A stretch of DNA of 64,000 nt, taken from contig CAWAWJ010000001.1 of assembly GCA_963785735.1 (NCBI GenBank), positions 310,001-374,000 on the forward strand, read 5' to 3'. The DNA comes from REEB95 sp963785735 (GTDB taxonomy: Bacteria > Pseudomonadota > Alphaproteobacteria > ATCC43930 > CGMCC-115725). The position numbers and the translations under genes were made by a program. Positions within the stretch are counted from its first letter, which is position 1. Every line of letters starts with the position of its first letter. Positions 52,228 to 61,176 of the stretch are shown here, in pieces. The notes beneath the pieces were generated by a model. It saw nothing but the letters and a program-made list of their open reading frames with translations, did no database searches and was not told where the DNA came from.

Positions 52228-54294
52228 TTACTCCCCCGCCTCGCGCAGCGCCACGGTCGCGGGCGGGATGTGGACGGTGACGGTGGTGCCGGATCCGGGC
52301 GTCGATTGCAATTCGATGCGCCCGCCATGGAGATCCACCAGGCTTTTCACCAGCGAGAGGCCCAGCCCCGCCCCCGCCTCGCGGCCATGGCCGCGCTCGA
52401 ATTTCTCGAAGATGCGTTCCTGGTCGCGCGGATCGACGCCGATGCCGGTATCGGATATGCCGAGCGCGACGCCGCCGCCTTTCTCGCGCCGCGCCCGGAG
52501 CGTGATGGTGCCGCCCCCGGGCGTGAACTTGATCGCGTTCGAAACGAGGTTAAAGAGCGCCTGTTTCAGCCGCTTCTCGTCGGCGACGATGCCGCCGATA
52601 TCGGCGGGGCAATCGAATTCGATGCCGATCCCCTGGTTGCGCGCGCGCTCATGCGCCAAGGTCATCACCGCATTCATCAGCGCGTGGACGTCGACCGGGG
52701 CGGTCTCCAATTGCAGGTAACCCGCCTCGATGGTGGCGAGGTCGAGGATGTCGTTGATGAGCGAGGAGAGCCGGTTCGCGCTGTCGAGGATGCCGCGGCC
52801 GTATTCCATCTGGCGCGGATTGAGAGGCCCAAAATACTGGTTGGCCAATATCTCGGCGAAGCCGCTGATGGCGTTCAAGGGCGTGCGCAGCTCGTAGGAA
52901 ACATTGGCGATGAATTCGCTCTTGAGGCGGCCCGCGGTCTCCAACGCCTCGGTGCGCTCGCGCAAGGCCTGTTCCACCCGGCTTGAATCGGTCACGTCGA
53001 GATAGCTCAACAGGACATTGCCGTCGGGCAGCGGCACGGTCGCCGCCTGAAGCCGCGAGCCGTCGGCGCGTTCCAAAAGCGAGGATGAGCCCGCATGGGA
53101 TGTGAGCGCCGCGACGATGCGCCTTTTGGTTTCGGGCCAGGGGCCGGCTTCGGCCGAAAGCGCGCGGCATTTCTCGACGATGTCGGCGATATGCGGCTCG
53201 CCCGCCAAATCCTCGGGCGCGAGTTTCCAGAGGCGCGCGAAGGCCGGGTTCCACAGCTTGAGTCTCGAATCCGAGCCCACCACGGCGATGCCTTCATAGA
53301 GATTGTCGAGGGTCTCGCGCTGCGCCGCGATCATGGCGTTGTAGGAGCGTTCGAGCGCGAGGCGGTCGGTCACGTCCTCATAGACGAAGGTCAATCCCCC
53401 CATCGGGTGCGGGCTCACGGAGAGGCGCAAGGTGCGCCCGTCGGGGAGATGCAGCAATTCCTCCTGCGGATGGATGAGCGAGGTGAAGAGCGCGCGCTGC
53501 TGTTTCTTGAAGGCCTTGAAATCGGCGTGTTCGGGAATGCGCCGCCTTTCCAGGAGCCGCTCGAGAATTTCGTCCATCGTCGGCGACGATGCCAACCAAT
53601 CGGGTTCGAGCTGCCAGAGCTGGGCGAAGGCGGCGTTGAAGAAGGAGAGCTTCGTGTCGGGTCCGTAGATCGCAATCGCCGCCGCGACGTTTTCCAGCAC
53701 CGCGGCATGGGCGGCGGTGTGGCGGGCGAGCTCGCCGCGCAAGGATTCGGCCTCGGTCAGATCGCCGGCGAAGCCCACCAGCTCGCCGCTTTCCTTCAGC
53801 GGAATCTCGACGAGCTCGAGCATCTTGCGCGCGCCTTCGGCCACGACATGGCGGCGCTCGCTTTGAATGGCGCCCTTGTCGCGCGCGGTTTTCGCCAAGG
53901 CGCGGCTTTCGGAGCCCGCCAGCTCCAGCCCCTGGTCGAGCGCGTGGGACGGTTCGGCGTCGACCGAGGCGGCATAGGCGCGGTTGATCTCAATGAGCCG
54001 CAGATCGTGGGAGCGGCGGCGCCACACCGCGATGGGCAGCGCGTTGAGGATGGCGCGCAAGGACGCGAGCGAGCGCTCGGCGGTTTCGGCCCGCGCCACC
54101 AGCGACGCGCGCTGCTTTTCGCTGTCGCCGAAGCGCGAGAGGAGATGGTTGCGCTCGCCTTCGAGGGTTTCGAGGGCGACGCGGCGGGAGCGCGCGACGA
54201 GCCAGAAGCCCCCCAGCACCGCCAGCGCGAGCAGCGCCACGGCGGCGGTCCAAACAGGCGGCGTCAGTTCGAAAGCGGCGATGTCGATCCCCAA
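52228..54294 (-). CDS. divL: DivL-like pseudo-kinase (Tyr in place of H-box His)
   Basis: 688 aa. One N-terminal TM helix (about 13-33), a coiled coil, three PAS-type domains (about 75-180, 195-310, 320-430), then HisKA and HATPase_c (SDTGIGVDPRDQERIFEKF, GAGLGLSLVKSL). The phospho-acceptor His is replaced by Tyr467 in NVSYELRTPLNAISGF. This substitution is the hallmark of DivL, which in Caulobacter controls CckA and hence CtrA and the cell cycle. TTG start at 54294; GANTC sites cluster just upstream. An ordinary kinase with a chance mutation is less likely, since the ATP site is intact. Confidence 0.88.
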   Translation of the reverse strand: MGIDIAAFELTPPVWTAAVALLALAVLGGFWLVARSRRVALETLEGERNHLLSRFGDSEKQRASLVARAETAERSLASLRAILNALPIAVWRRRSHDLRLIEINRAYAASVDAEPSHALDQGLELAGSESRALAKTARDKGAIQSERRHVVAEGARKMLELVEIPLKESGELVGFAGDLTEAESLRGELARHTAAHAAVLENVAAAIAIYGPDTKLSFFNAAFAQLWQLEPDWLASSPTMDEILERLLERRRIPEHADFKAFKKQQRALFTSLIHPQEELLHLPDGRTLRLSVSPHPMGGLTFVYEDVTDRLALERSYNAMIAAQRETLDNLYEGIAVVGSDSRLKLWNPAFARLWKLAPEDLAGEPHIADIVEKCRALSAEAGPWPETKRRIVAALTSHAGSSSLLERADGSRLQAATVPLPDGNVLLSYLDVTDSSRVEQALRERTEALETAGRLKSEFIANVSYELRTPLNAISGFAEILANQYFGPLNPRQMEYGRGILDSANRLSSLINDILDLATIEAGYLQLETAPVDVHALMNAVMTLAHERARNQGIGIEFDCPADIGGIVADEKRLKQALFNLVSNAIKFTPGGGTITLRARREKGGGVALGISDTGIGVDPRDQERIFEKFERGHGREAGAGLGLSLVKSLVDLHGGRIELQSTPGSGTTVTVHIPPATVALREAGE

Positions 54295-54311
54295 TCCGTC
54301 CGGCCCGGGGC

Positions 54312-54343
54312 GACTCGGGCCCCGATTCGAATCGGTTGGATTC
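54312..54343. promoter_or_regulatory. Cluster of four GANTC (CcrM) sites upstream of divL
   Basis: GACTC (54312), GATTC (54324), GAATC (54329) and GATTC (54339) fall within 32 bp; the middle two form a 14-bp perfect palindrome (54322-54335). GANTC is the target of the cell-cycle methylase CcrM, and methylation-sensitive promoters of cell-cycle genes are established in Caulobacter. No clear -10/-35 was found here. Confidence 0.5.
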
Positions 54344-56097
54344 TAGGCAAGTGCGTTGAAATCGTCGAGCAAGCTTGCGATTCGCCCGTCATCGAGCTGA
54401 TCCATGATGGCGCGGGCGCGTTGCGTGGCCGAAGCCAGGTCCATGGCCCGAATCCGCTGTTTGACCCGGGGTATATTGGCCGGCGCCATCGACAAATCGC
54501 GGATGCCGAGCCCGAGCAGCAGCGCGGTATAGCGCGGATCGCCCGCCATTTCGCCGCACAGGCTCACCGGCTTCTGCGCCCGTTGCGCGGCTTCGACCGA
54601 GAATTGGATGAGGCGCAGCACCGCCGGGTGGAGCGCATTGTGGAGATAGGCCACGCGCTCGTCGCCGCGGTCGACGGCGAGGGTGTACTGGATCAGGTCG
54701 TTGGTGCCGATGGCGAAGAAATCGGCGACCTTGGCGAGCGCGTCGGCCGCCAGCGCCGCGCCCGGTATCTCGATCATCACGCCCAAGGGCGGCGGCTCGT
54801 CGGGGATGCGCACGCCGCGGCGCTTCAGGCGGCGGGTGGCGAGGGCGAGCGCCTCGCGCACGGCCAGGACCTCAGCCACGCTCGAGACCATCGGCAGCAG
54901 AATCCGCACCGGGCCATGCCAGGCCGCGCGCAGCATGGCGGCGAGCTGGGCGTCCAAGAGGGGGCGCTCTTTCAGCGAGAGCCGGATCGCGCGCAACCCC
55001 ATCGCCGGATTGGCGCCCTCGCCTTCAAGCGCCTCGGCCAAGGGCGCCGCCAGCTTGTCGCCGCCCACGTCGAGCGTGCGCAACGTCACCGGGCGGCCTT
55101 CCATGCCGCGCACCAGCTCGGCATAGGCCTGGTACTGCTCGTCCTCGGCGGGCAGATCCTCGCGGTTCATGTAGAGGAATTCGCTCCGCACCAGGCCCAG
55201 GCCCTGGGCGCCGACCGAGAGCGCCTGGTTCAATTCCCGCGGCAATTCGAGATTGGCCTGGAGCGTAATCTCGACCTGGTCGCGCGTGATGGCGGGGAGG
55301 CGCTTCAGGCGGGCAAGCCCCTTGCCCGCGCGCGCCAAGGCGGACCGTCTTTTTTCAAAGCGCGCCAGCGTCGCCGGGGTCGGGTTCAGCACCACCTCGC
55401 CGCTGCCACCGTCGAGCGCCACCACATCGCCCGGCTGCGCGCCCTTGAGCAATCCGGCCACGCCCAACACCGCGGGAATGGCGAGCGCCCGAGCCATGAT
55501 CGCGGTGTGGCCCTCGGCCCCGCCCAATAGCGTGGCAAAGCCCTTGACCTGGCGCGGATCCATCAGCGCGGTGTCGGCGGGCGACAGTTCCTCGGCGAGG
55601 ATGATCGAGCCTTCCTCCAGCGCCTTGAAGGCGGTGAAGGGAGTCTTGGTCAAATTGCGCAACAGGCGGGTGCCCACGACGCGCACATCCTCGATGCGAG
55701 ATGCCAGATAGGCGTCGCCCATGGCGGCGAAGCTTTCGCCCAGCCGGTCGATTTCGAGCTCGACCGCGCGCTCGGCGTTGATCCGGTCATGGCCGATGCG
55801 CCGCTCGACGCCGCGCGTGAAGCGCGACTTGCCCAGCATGGCGACATGCGCGTCGAGGAGATACCCCATCTCTTCCGCCGCCGTGCCGGGCAGATTGGCG
55901 GCCTTGCTCTTGAGTTTTTTGAGCTGCTTCAGCGAGCGTTCGACCGACTGGACGAAACGCGCGAGCTCGGCCGGAACCTCGCCGGCTTCGAGGCGGCGCT
56001 CGGGCACCACGATCGCGTCTTCGTCGGTGACGAAGGCCGGACCCATGGCGATGCCCGGCGAGATGCCGAGGCCCTGGAGCCGGCGTTCACTCTTCAT
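54343..56097 (-). CDS. ptsI: Phosphoenolpyruvate--protein phosphotransferase (enzyme I)
   Basis: 584 aa from ATG 56097. Takes phosphate from PEP and passes it to HPr. N-terminal HPr-binding domain; phospho-His H197 in GGAEGHTAIMARALAIPAVLG; C-terminal PEP-binding barrel with RSEFLYMNREDLPAE and a FFAIGTNDLIQYTLAVDRGD segment and SLCGEMAGDP near the end. There is no N-terminal GAF, so it is not the NifA-GAF type PtsP. It overlaps ptsH by 11 nt. No sugar EIIBC is in the window, so a regulatory PTS is likely. Confidence 0.94.
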   Translation of the reverse strand: MKSERRLQGLGISPGIAMGPAFVTDEDAIVVPERRLEAGEVPAELARFVQSVERSLKQLKKLKSKAANLPGTAAEEMGYLLDAHVAMLGKSRFTRGVERRIGHDRINAERAVELEIDRLGESFAAMGDAYLASRIEDVRVVGTRLLRNLTKTPFTAFKALEEGSIILAEELSPADTALMDPRQVKGFATLLGGAEGHTAIMARALAIPAVLGVAGLLKGAQPGDVVALDGGSGEVVLNPTPATLARFEKRRSALARAGKGLARLKRLPAITRDQVEITLQANLELPRELNQALSVGAQGLGLVRSEFLYMNREDLPAEDEQYQAYAELVRGMEGRPVTLRTLDVGGDKLAAPLAEALEGEGANPAMGLRAIRLSLKERPLLDAQLAAMLRAAWHGPVRILLPMVSSVAEVLAVREALALATRRLKRRGVRIPDEPPPLGVMIEIPGAALAADALAKVADFFAIGTNDLIQYTLAVDRGDERVAYLHNALHPAVLRLIQFSVEAAQRAQKPVSLCGEMAGDPRYTALLLGLGIRDLSMAPANIPRVKQRIRAMDLASATQRARAIMDQLDDGRIASLLDDFNALA

Positions 56098-56398
56098 TGA
56101 AGCCGCCGGCAATGAGGGCGCAGAGCGCGTCGAGCGCGGCGGCCGCGTCGGGCCCGGACGCCGCGAGATCGAGGGTGCTGCCGGGGGCGGCGGCCAGCAT
56201 CATCAGGCCCATGATCGAGCGCCCCGAAACCGCGGCGCCGCCGGTCTTGGTGACGGTTATCTCGGCGTCATATTCCCAGGCGAGCTTGACGAAGCGGGCG
56301 GCGGCCCGCGCATGCAGGCCGCGCTTGTTGAGGATGGTGACGGTGCGCCGGGCTTCCGCCGGGCCGGAAGCGGAGTCGGTGGCGGACGGCTCCACCAT
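56087..56398 (-). CDS. ptsH: HPr phosphocarrier
   Basis: 103 aa with an N-terminal extension of about 17 polar residues. Active His29 in NKRGLHARAAARFVK; regulatory Ser61 in AVSGRSIMGLMMLAA, the site used by HPr kinase, which is encoded three genes upstream. Start ATG 56398 overlaps the EIIA stop by one base (TAATG). Confidence 0.95.
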   Translation of the reverse strand: MVEPSATDSASGPAEARRTVTILNKRGLHARAAARFVKLAWEYDAEITVTKTGGAAVSGRSIMGLMMLAAAPGSTLDLAASGPDAAAALDALCALIAGGFNEE

Positions 56399-56802
56399 TA
56401 TTTGACGTCGGCGAGCAACTGCGACGCGACGTTGATGTATTTGCGGCCCGCCTCCTGGGCGCCGCGCACGGCCTCGGTCAGGCTTTCGTTCTGCCGGAGG
56501 CTCGCGAGCTTGATCAGCATGGGCAGGTTGACGCCGGCGATGACCTCGATCTTGGCCTTGTCCATGATCGAGATGGCGAGATTGGAGGGCGTGCCGCCGA
56601 ACATGTCGGTCAGCAGCACCACGCCCTTGCCCGCATCGACCTCCTCGACCGAGCGCAGGATGTCCTGGCGGCGGCGTTCCATGTCGTCCTCCGGCCCGAT
56701 GCAGACGGCGGCGATATTGCGTTGCGGGCCGACGACGTGCTCGAGCGCGGAGATGAATTCCGCGGCGAGGCGGCCGTGGGTGACGAGAACCATGCCAATC
56801 AT
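56398..56802 (-). CDS. PTS mannose-family EIIA
   Basis: 134 aa. MIGMVLVTHGRLAAEF places the phospho-His at H9; VVLLTDMFGGTPSNLA is the family signature. It stands alone without EIIB/C/D, as in other alphaproteobacterial regulatory PTS clusters, so it probably senses PEP flux through HPr rather than importing sugar. ATGA overlap with rapZ. Confidence 0.92.
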   Translation of the reverse strand: MIGMVLVTHGRLAAEFISALEHVVGPQRNIAAVCIGPEDDMERRRQDILRSVEEVDAGKGVVLLTDMFGGTPSNLAISIMDKAKIEVIAGVNLPMLIKLASLRQNESLTEAVRGAQEAGRKYINVASQLLADVK

Positions 56803-57728
56803 GCGATGTCCTTTACGGCGTGTTCGGGCGGCTCGGCGGAGGATGCGGCAGGCGAAAGGCGGTCGAGATCACGATGAAGAATTCCGACCGGACGCGCCGA
56901 GGAGGCGAGAAAGGCGGCGAGGCGTTCGGCGGCGTAGACCGAGCGGTGGCGGCCGCCGGTGCAGCCGAGCGCGATGGTGAGGTAGCTCTTGCCCTCGGCC
57001 TCGTAGCGCGGCAGCAGTTTCGATATCCAGTCGCACAGCTCGCGGAAGCGCGGGGCGAAATCGGGATCGGATTCGATGAACGCGCCCACTTCGCGGTCGC
57101 GGCCGGAGAGATTCTGCAAGGCGGGCACGTAATGCGGGTTCTTGAGGAAGCGCAGATCGAAGACCAGATCGGCGTCGCGCGGCAGGCCGTGGCGGTAGGA
57201 GAACGACGTCACGAAGATGGTGATGCCGGGCGCGGAATCAAGGCGGAAATGACCCTGGAGCACCCGCTTCAGATCGGCCGCCGTCAGCGAGGAAGTGTCG
57301 ATCACCAGATCGGCGCGGTCGCGCAAGGGCCAGACGCGCTGGCGTTCGAGCCTGATGCCGTCGGCCACCGGGTGTTCGGCCGCCAGCGGATGGCGCCGGC
57401 GGGTTTCGGTGTAGCGGCGCTCGAGCCGGTCGTCGCCGCAATCGAGGAACACCATGCGCAATTCGATGTTGTTGCTCTTGACCAGCTCGTCGAGCGTCTT
57501 GACCAGAGCGGGCACGGCGAAATCGCGGGTGCGCACATCGACGCCGATGGCGAGCGGCGCCTTCAGGGCGCGCGGGCCGAAGAGATTGGGCAGGAGCGAG
57601 AGCGGCAGATTGTCGACCGCCTCGTAGCCCATATCCTCGAACGCCTTCAACGCGGTGGAGCGCCCCGCCCCCGACATGCCGGTGACGACCATGAGACGGC
57701 CGCGCTGCGGAGGACGGACTTGGGTCAT
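56799..57728 (-). CDS. rapZ: RNase adapter RapZ / nucleotide-binding protein (YvcJ family)
   Basis: 309 aa. P-loop VVTGMSGAGRSTALKAFED (14-32), Walker B-like region VFLDCGDDRLERRYTETRRRHPL, and the C-terminal domain with DLRFLKNPHYVP and IALGCTGGRHRSVYAAERLA. In E. coli RapZ guides sRNA decay controlling GlmS and senses GlcN6P; that sRNA circuit is not known in alphaproteobacteria, so the role here is open. Its ATG overlaps the hprK stop (ATGA). Confidence 0.93.
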   Translation of the reverse strand: MTQVRPPQRGRLMVVTGMSGAGRSTALKAFEDMGYEAVDNLPLSLLPNLFGPRALKAPLAIGVDVRTRDFAVPALVKTLDELVKSNNIELRMVFLDCGDDRLERRYTETRRRHPLAAEHPVADGIRLERQRVWPLRDRADLVIDTSSLTAADLKRVLQGHFRLDSAPGITIFVTSFSYRHGLPRDADLVFDLRFLKNPHYVPALQNLSGRDREVGAFIESDPDFAPRFRELCDWISKLLPRYEAEGKSYLTIALGCTGGRHRSVYAAERLAAFLASSARPVGILHRDLDRLSPAASSAEPPEHAVKDIA

Positions 57729-58195
57729 GGCCGGGAGAGCGTCTTTTCGGGGGCGCGCATCTCGTCGCCCGCCAGCACCGTGAGCGCCAGGCGCAGCTTC
57801 GAGGCGGCCGAAGCCTCGAAGGCGGCGAGCGCGATGAGCGGGATCGAAACGCCCAGTATGCCGCAAGCCCGTTGTTCGGGCAGGCGCTCGATTTTGTCGG
57901 CGGCCACGAGATCGACCACCAGGCGCAAGGACACCTCGGCCAGGCGCGGCAGGCGCAGCAGCCCGATCCCGCGCGCTTCGATCAGGCCGGCGATGGCATC
58001 GGGCGCGCGCATCACCACCTCGCCGCCCCTCAAGGAAAGCTCGGTCTGGTCGTCGGACACCAAAGCCGCGCCCTGGTCGATCAGGCGCAGCGCCAAGTCT
58101 GATTTGCCCGCGCCCGAAGGCCCGCGCAGCAAAACGCCGGCACGGCCCAAGGCGACCGAGGTGCCATGAATAAGATTGGCGGGGTTGGGATTCAT
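57725..58195 (-). CDS. hprK: HPr kinase/phosphorylase, short alphaproteobacterial form
   Basis: 156 aa, only the catalytic domain; the Firmicutes enzyme has about 310 aa. Walker A GPSGAGKS (25-32), AALVSDDQTELSL and IEARGIGLLRLP correspond to the P-loop, catalytic Asp pair and K/P signature. Phosphorylates and dephosphorylates HPr on Ser. It lies between chvG and the PTS genes, the conserved alphaproteobacterial arrangement. Confidence 0.93.
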   Translation of the reverse strand: MNPNPANLIHGTSVALGRAGVLLRGPSGAGKSDLALRLIDQGAALVSDDQTELSLRGGEVVMRAPDAIAGLIEARGIGLLRLPRLAEVSLRLVVDLVAADKIERLPEQRACGILGVSIPLIALAAFEASAASKLRLALTVLAGDEMRAPEKTLSRP

Positions 58196-58301
58196 CGGGC
58201 GCTTTAGGTGCGCCGCTCTTGAAACAAAGTCAATGGTTTGGCGGCGTTCAGCCCGGTTCGGGCGTTAATTTATCAATCTCTTGAGTGGCTTAGACGCCGC
58301 C

Positions 58302-58317
58302 ACCCCCATTTATGGGG
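58302..58317. repeat. Short perfect palindrome between chvG and hprK
   Basis: CCCCCAT and ATGGGGG arms with a 2-nt centre. It sits in the 181-nt chvG-hprK gap. It may be a weak hairpin after chvG or a protein-binding site; no T-run follows. Confidence 0.35.
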
Positions 58318-58376
58318 GGAGATTTATGACAGGGCCAAAGCGCGATATTGCCCTGCAACATGAACCGTGCCGGAAC

Positions 58377-60281
58377 TCAAGCCGGCAGGCGGACGACGAA
58401 GCGCGCGCCGAGGATCCGGCCTTGGGCGTCGATGCGGTTTTCGGCCTTGAGCGTGCCGCGATGGGTGTCGACGATCTGCTTCGAGATCGACAGGCCCAGG
58501 CCCGAATGGGTCCCGAATTTCTCGCCCGAGGGGCGCTCGCTGTAGAAGCGGTCGAAGATCGCCTCGAGCTTGCCCGGCGGGATGCCCGGGCCGTCATCCT
58601 CGACCGAAACTTCGGCGAAAGCGCCGTCGTTTCTGGCGGATATCCGGATCGCGCCGCCCGGCGGACTGAAGGAGACCGCGTTCTCGATCAGATTGCGGAA
58701 CACCTGGACCAGGCGGTCCTCGATGCCCGGCACGGCGAGTTCGGCGCCGGGCTCCCCGCCCACGCCCGGCGCGGTCAGGATCAGCTTGGGCGAGCCCGGG
58801 CGGGCGGCGGAGTCGTAGACCTCGACCAGCGCCGCGAGCAGACGGCCGAGCTTCACCGGGGCGAATTCGTCGCGGAACAATTCGGCGTCGAGACGCGATG
58901 CGTTGGAGATGTCGGTGACCAGGCGGTTGAGCCGGTCGATGTCCTCCATCACCAGCGCCAAGAGCCGCTTCTGCTTCACCGGGTCGTCGATCCGGACCAC
59001 GGTTTCGATCGCGCTCTTCAAGGAGGTGATCGGATTCTTGATCTCATGCGCGACATCGGCGGCGAAACGCTCGATCGCCTCCATCCGCTGCCACAAAGCC
59101 GCGGTCATATCCCTGAGTGCTCCCGACAATTCGCCGATCTCGTCGCCGCGCTTGGTGAGGTCGGGGATGGTGGCGTCGCGGCCGGGGCGCTTGCGCACGC
59201 GCTCGGCCGCGGCGGCGAGGCGGCGGATCGGCCGCGCGATGGTGCCGGCGAGATAGAGCGACAGCAGCACGGTGACGACGAGAGCGAAGCCGAACACCTT
59301 GATGATCTGGAAGCGCACCGACCGCACCGCCTGGTCGATGTCGGTCGAGCCGATCGAGAGCTGGACCGCGCCCAGCACCTGGCGGTAGCGCTGCACCGGC
59401 ACCGCCACGGTGATGATCAAGCCGCCATAGTCGCGGTCGCTTTGCACCACGCTCGAGATGTCGCCGGCCAAGGCGCTCCCCACCTCGGGAAAGTCGGAGG
59501 CCCTCTGGTTCGCCGGCTCGGCATAGGGCGGGTAATGCTTGCCCGCCGGCAACAGCCAGACCATTGCCGCATAAACGCGGTCGGCCAAGCGCTCGAACAA
59601 GCCGGGATTGGGCGGCGGCAGCAGGGATATCTCCACCAGCCCGCCGGGGCCGCCGCGCAGAACGTTGGTGTCGGCCAGCAGATTGCCTTGCAGATCGTAG
59701 ACCCGCGCGCGGGTGTCGAGCGTCGGCTCGACCAGACGGCGGATCATCTCGCGCGCCACTTCGGGCGCGAGGGTTAATCCGATTTGCGGCTGCTCGCTCA
59801 CCGCGCCCTCGCCCAAGGCGGCGGCGAAAATCTGCCCCTGGGTTTCGAGCGCGTCGATATTGGCGGCGATCAGGCCGTCCTGATATTGGCCGAGATAGAG
59901 AAAGCCGCCGCCCAGAATGGCGAGCGCGAAGACGTTGACCGCGAGTACGCTGCGCGTCAGCGGCGAGATGCCGCGGTAGAACCGCAAACTCCCCGCGACG
60001 CCCGGCAAACCGGCGAGACGCGCGCCGAACGCCGCAACCGCTTTCGCGCCGTCGTCGATCGCGGCCTGGCGGCGCAACAGCTTCCACGAGAGCGCCCAAA
60101 CCCGCTTGGCGCCCCGGCCCATGAGGCGCAACAGGAACCAGGCGGCCCAGGAAGCGGTCGCGAGCAACGCTCCCGCCCGGCGCACCAGCCGCCACGCCGC
60201 CCGCGCGCCGGCTATCATTTTGGGCGCGGGCTTCGGGGGCTTGGCGCGATCAGGCGTCGCGGTAGCGGTATCCGACGCCAT
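58377..60281 (-). CDS. chvG: Sensor histidine kinase ChvG
   Basis: 634 aa. A long basic cytosolic N-terminus (1-105), TM1 (about 111-131), a periplasmic stimulus-sensing domain (about 135-310), TM2 (about 318-340), HAMP, HisKA with H412 in VAHEIKNPITSLKSAIE, and HATPase_c (VEDDGPGIPPGKLEAIFDRFYSERP, GLGLSISKQI). ChvG/ExoS responds to acid or envelope stress in rhizobia and Caulobacter. Its ATG lies 32 nt inside chvI. The N-terminal extension is longer than in Agrobacterium ChvG. Confidence 0.93.
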   Translation of the reverse strand: MASDTATATPDRAKPPKPAPKMIAGARAAWRLVRRAGALLATASWAAWFLLRLMGRGAKRVWALSWKLLRRQAAIDDGAKAVAAFGARLAGLPGVAGSLRFYRGISPLTRSVLAVNVFALAILGGGFLYLGQYQDGLIAANIDALETQGQIFAAALGEGAVSEQPQIGLTLAPEVAREMIRRLVEPTLDTRARVYDLQGNLLADTNVLRGGPGGLVEISLLPPPNPGLFERLADRVYAAMVWLLPAGKHYPPYAEPANQRASDFPEVGSALAGDISSVVQSDRDYGGLIITVAVPVQRYRQVLGAVQLSIGSTDIDQAVRSVRFQIIKVFGFALVVTVLLSLYLAGTIARPIRRLAAAAERVRKRPGRDATIPDLTKRGDEIGELSGALRDMTAALWQRMEAIERFAADVAHEIKNPITSLKSAIETVVRIDDPVKQKRLLALVMEDIDRLNRLVTDISNASRLDAELFRDEFAPVKLGRLLAALVEVYDSAARPGSPKLILTAPGVGGEPGAELAVPGIEDRLVQVFRNLIENAVSFSPPGGAIRISARNDGAFAEVSVEDDGPGIPPGKLEAIFDRFYSERPSGEKFGTHSGLGLSISKQIVDTHRGTLKAENRIDAQGRILGARFVVRLPA

Positions 60282-60948
60282 ACAGGGTTTCGATCTGAGC
60301 GAAATCGGGATCCGCCGCCTTGAATTTCTTTCTCAGGCGCTTGATGTGGCTGTCGATGGTGCGGTCATCGACATAGATGTGTTCGCCATAGGCGCCGTCC
60401 ATCAACTGGTCGCGGCTCTTGACGTGGCCGGGGCGCGCGGCCAGCGATTTCAGGATCAGGAATTCGGTCACGGTCAGATCGACGCCCTGGCCCTTCCAGC
60501 TGCATTGGTGGCGGCCCGGATCGAGCGTCAGCTCGCCGCGCTGGATCGCCGGCTCGGTCGCGGCCTCGCCGTCGCCGCGCATGATCTCGCCCCGGCGCAA
60601 GAGCGCGCGGATGCGCTCCACCAGGAGGCGTTGCGAAAACGGCTTCTTGATGTAGTCGTCGGCGCCCATGCGCAAGCCCAGCACCTCATCGACCTCGTCG
60701 TCCTTGGATGTGAGGAAGATCACCGGCATGGCGCCGCTCTTGCGCAGATGGCCCAACAGTTCCATGCCGTCCATGCGCGGCATCTTGATGTCGAGAATGG
60801 CGACATCGGCCGGCTGGGTGGAGAGCGCCTTCAAGGCCTCGCCGCCGTCGGAGTATGTCCGCACCGCGAAGCCTTCGGCCTCGAGCGCCACCGACAGCGA
60901 GGTCAGGATGTTCTTGTCGTCATCGACCAAGGCGATGGTGTTAGGCAA
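60250..60948 (-). CDS. chvI: Response regulator ChvI
   Basis: 232 aa OmpR family. Receiver with IALVDDDKN, phospho-Asp D53 in VAILDIKMPRMDG and Lys in KKPFSQRLL; C-terminal winged helix with TVTEFLILKSLAARPG and DRTIDSHIKRLRKKFK. TTG start at 60948 behind GGGAGG, 5 nt away. The ChvI-ChvG pair controls envelope, exopolysaccharide and acid-stress genes in relatives. Probably the first gene of the chvI-chvG-hprK-rapZ-EIIA-ptsH-ptsI series. Confidence 0.96.
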   Translation of the reverse strand: MPNTIALVDDDKNILTSLSVALEAEGFAVRTYSDGGEALKALSTQPADVAILDIKMPRMDGMELLGHLRKSGAMPVIFLTSKDDEVDEVLGLRMGADDYIKKPFSQRLLVERIRALLRRGEIMRGDGEAATEPAIQRGELTLDPGRHQCSWKGQGVDLTVTEFLILKSLAARPGHVKSRDQLMDGAYGEHIYVDDRTIDSHIKRLRKKFKAADPDFAQIETLYGVGYRYRDA

Positions 60949-61040
60949 GGGAGCCTCCCCTTAAAAAAATCACAATCACGCTTCCATTCCTTGCCGCCGA
61001 AAGATGGCGGCTTTAAGGCAACCCCGATGGCGCCGTGGAA

Positions 61041-61062
61041 CGGCGCTTCTCGCGAAGCGCCG
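61041..61062. repeat. Perfect hairpin in the chvI-MFS divergent region
   Basis: CGGCGCTT (61041-61048) and AAGCGCCG (61055-61062) with a 6-nt loop, in the 228-nt region between divergent chvI and the MFS gene. Could be an operator or leader hairpin of the MFS gene. Confidence 0.35.
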
Positions 61063-61176
61063 GGCGGCAGGCATGGGTCTCTGTTCCATTGTCCGTTTTG
61101 CGATAGAATATGGCGTATCGGAGCAAGCAAGCAAGGCCGGCCCGCCTTGAGATCAGAGGCCCTTAAAACCGACGCC

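Noticed and set aside
53095..55530. 811-codon open frame antisense to divL and ptsI
   Set aside because: It spans two real genes and their junction, without ribosome site or domain.
60106..61176. Upstream extension of the MFS frame through chvG/chvI
   Set aside because: Antisense to both two-component genes; TM1 begins right after ATG 61177.
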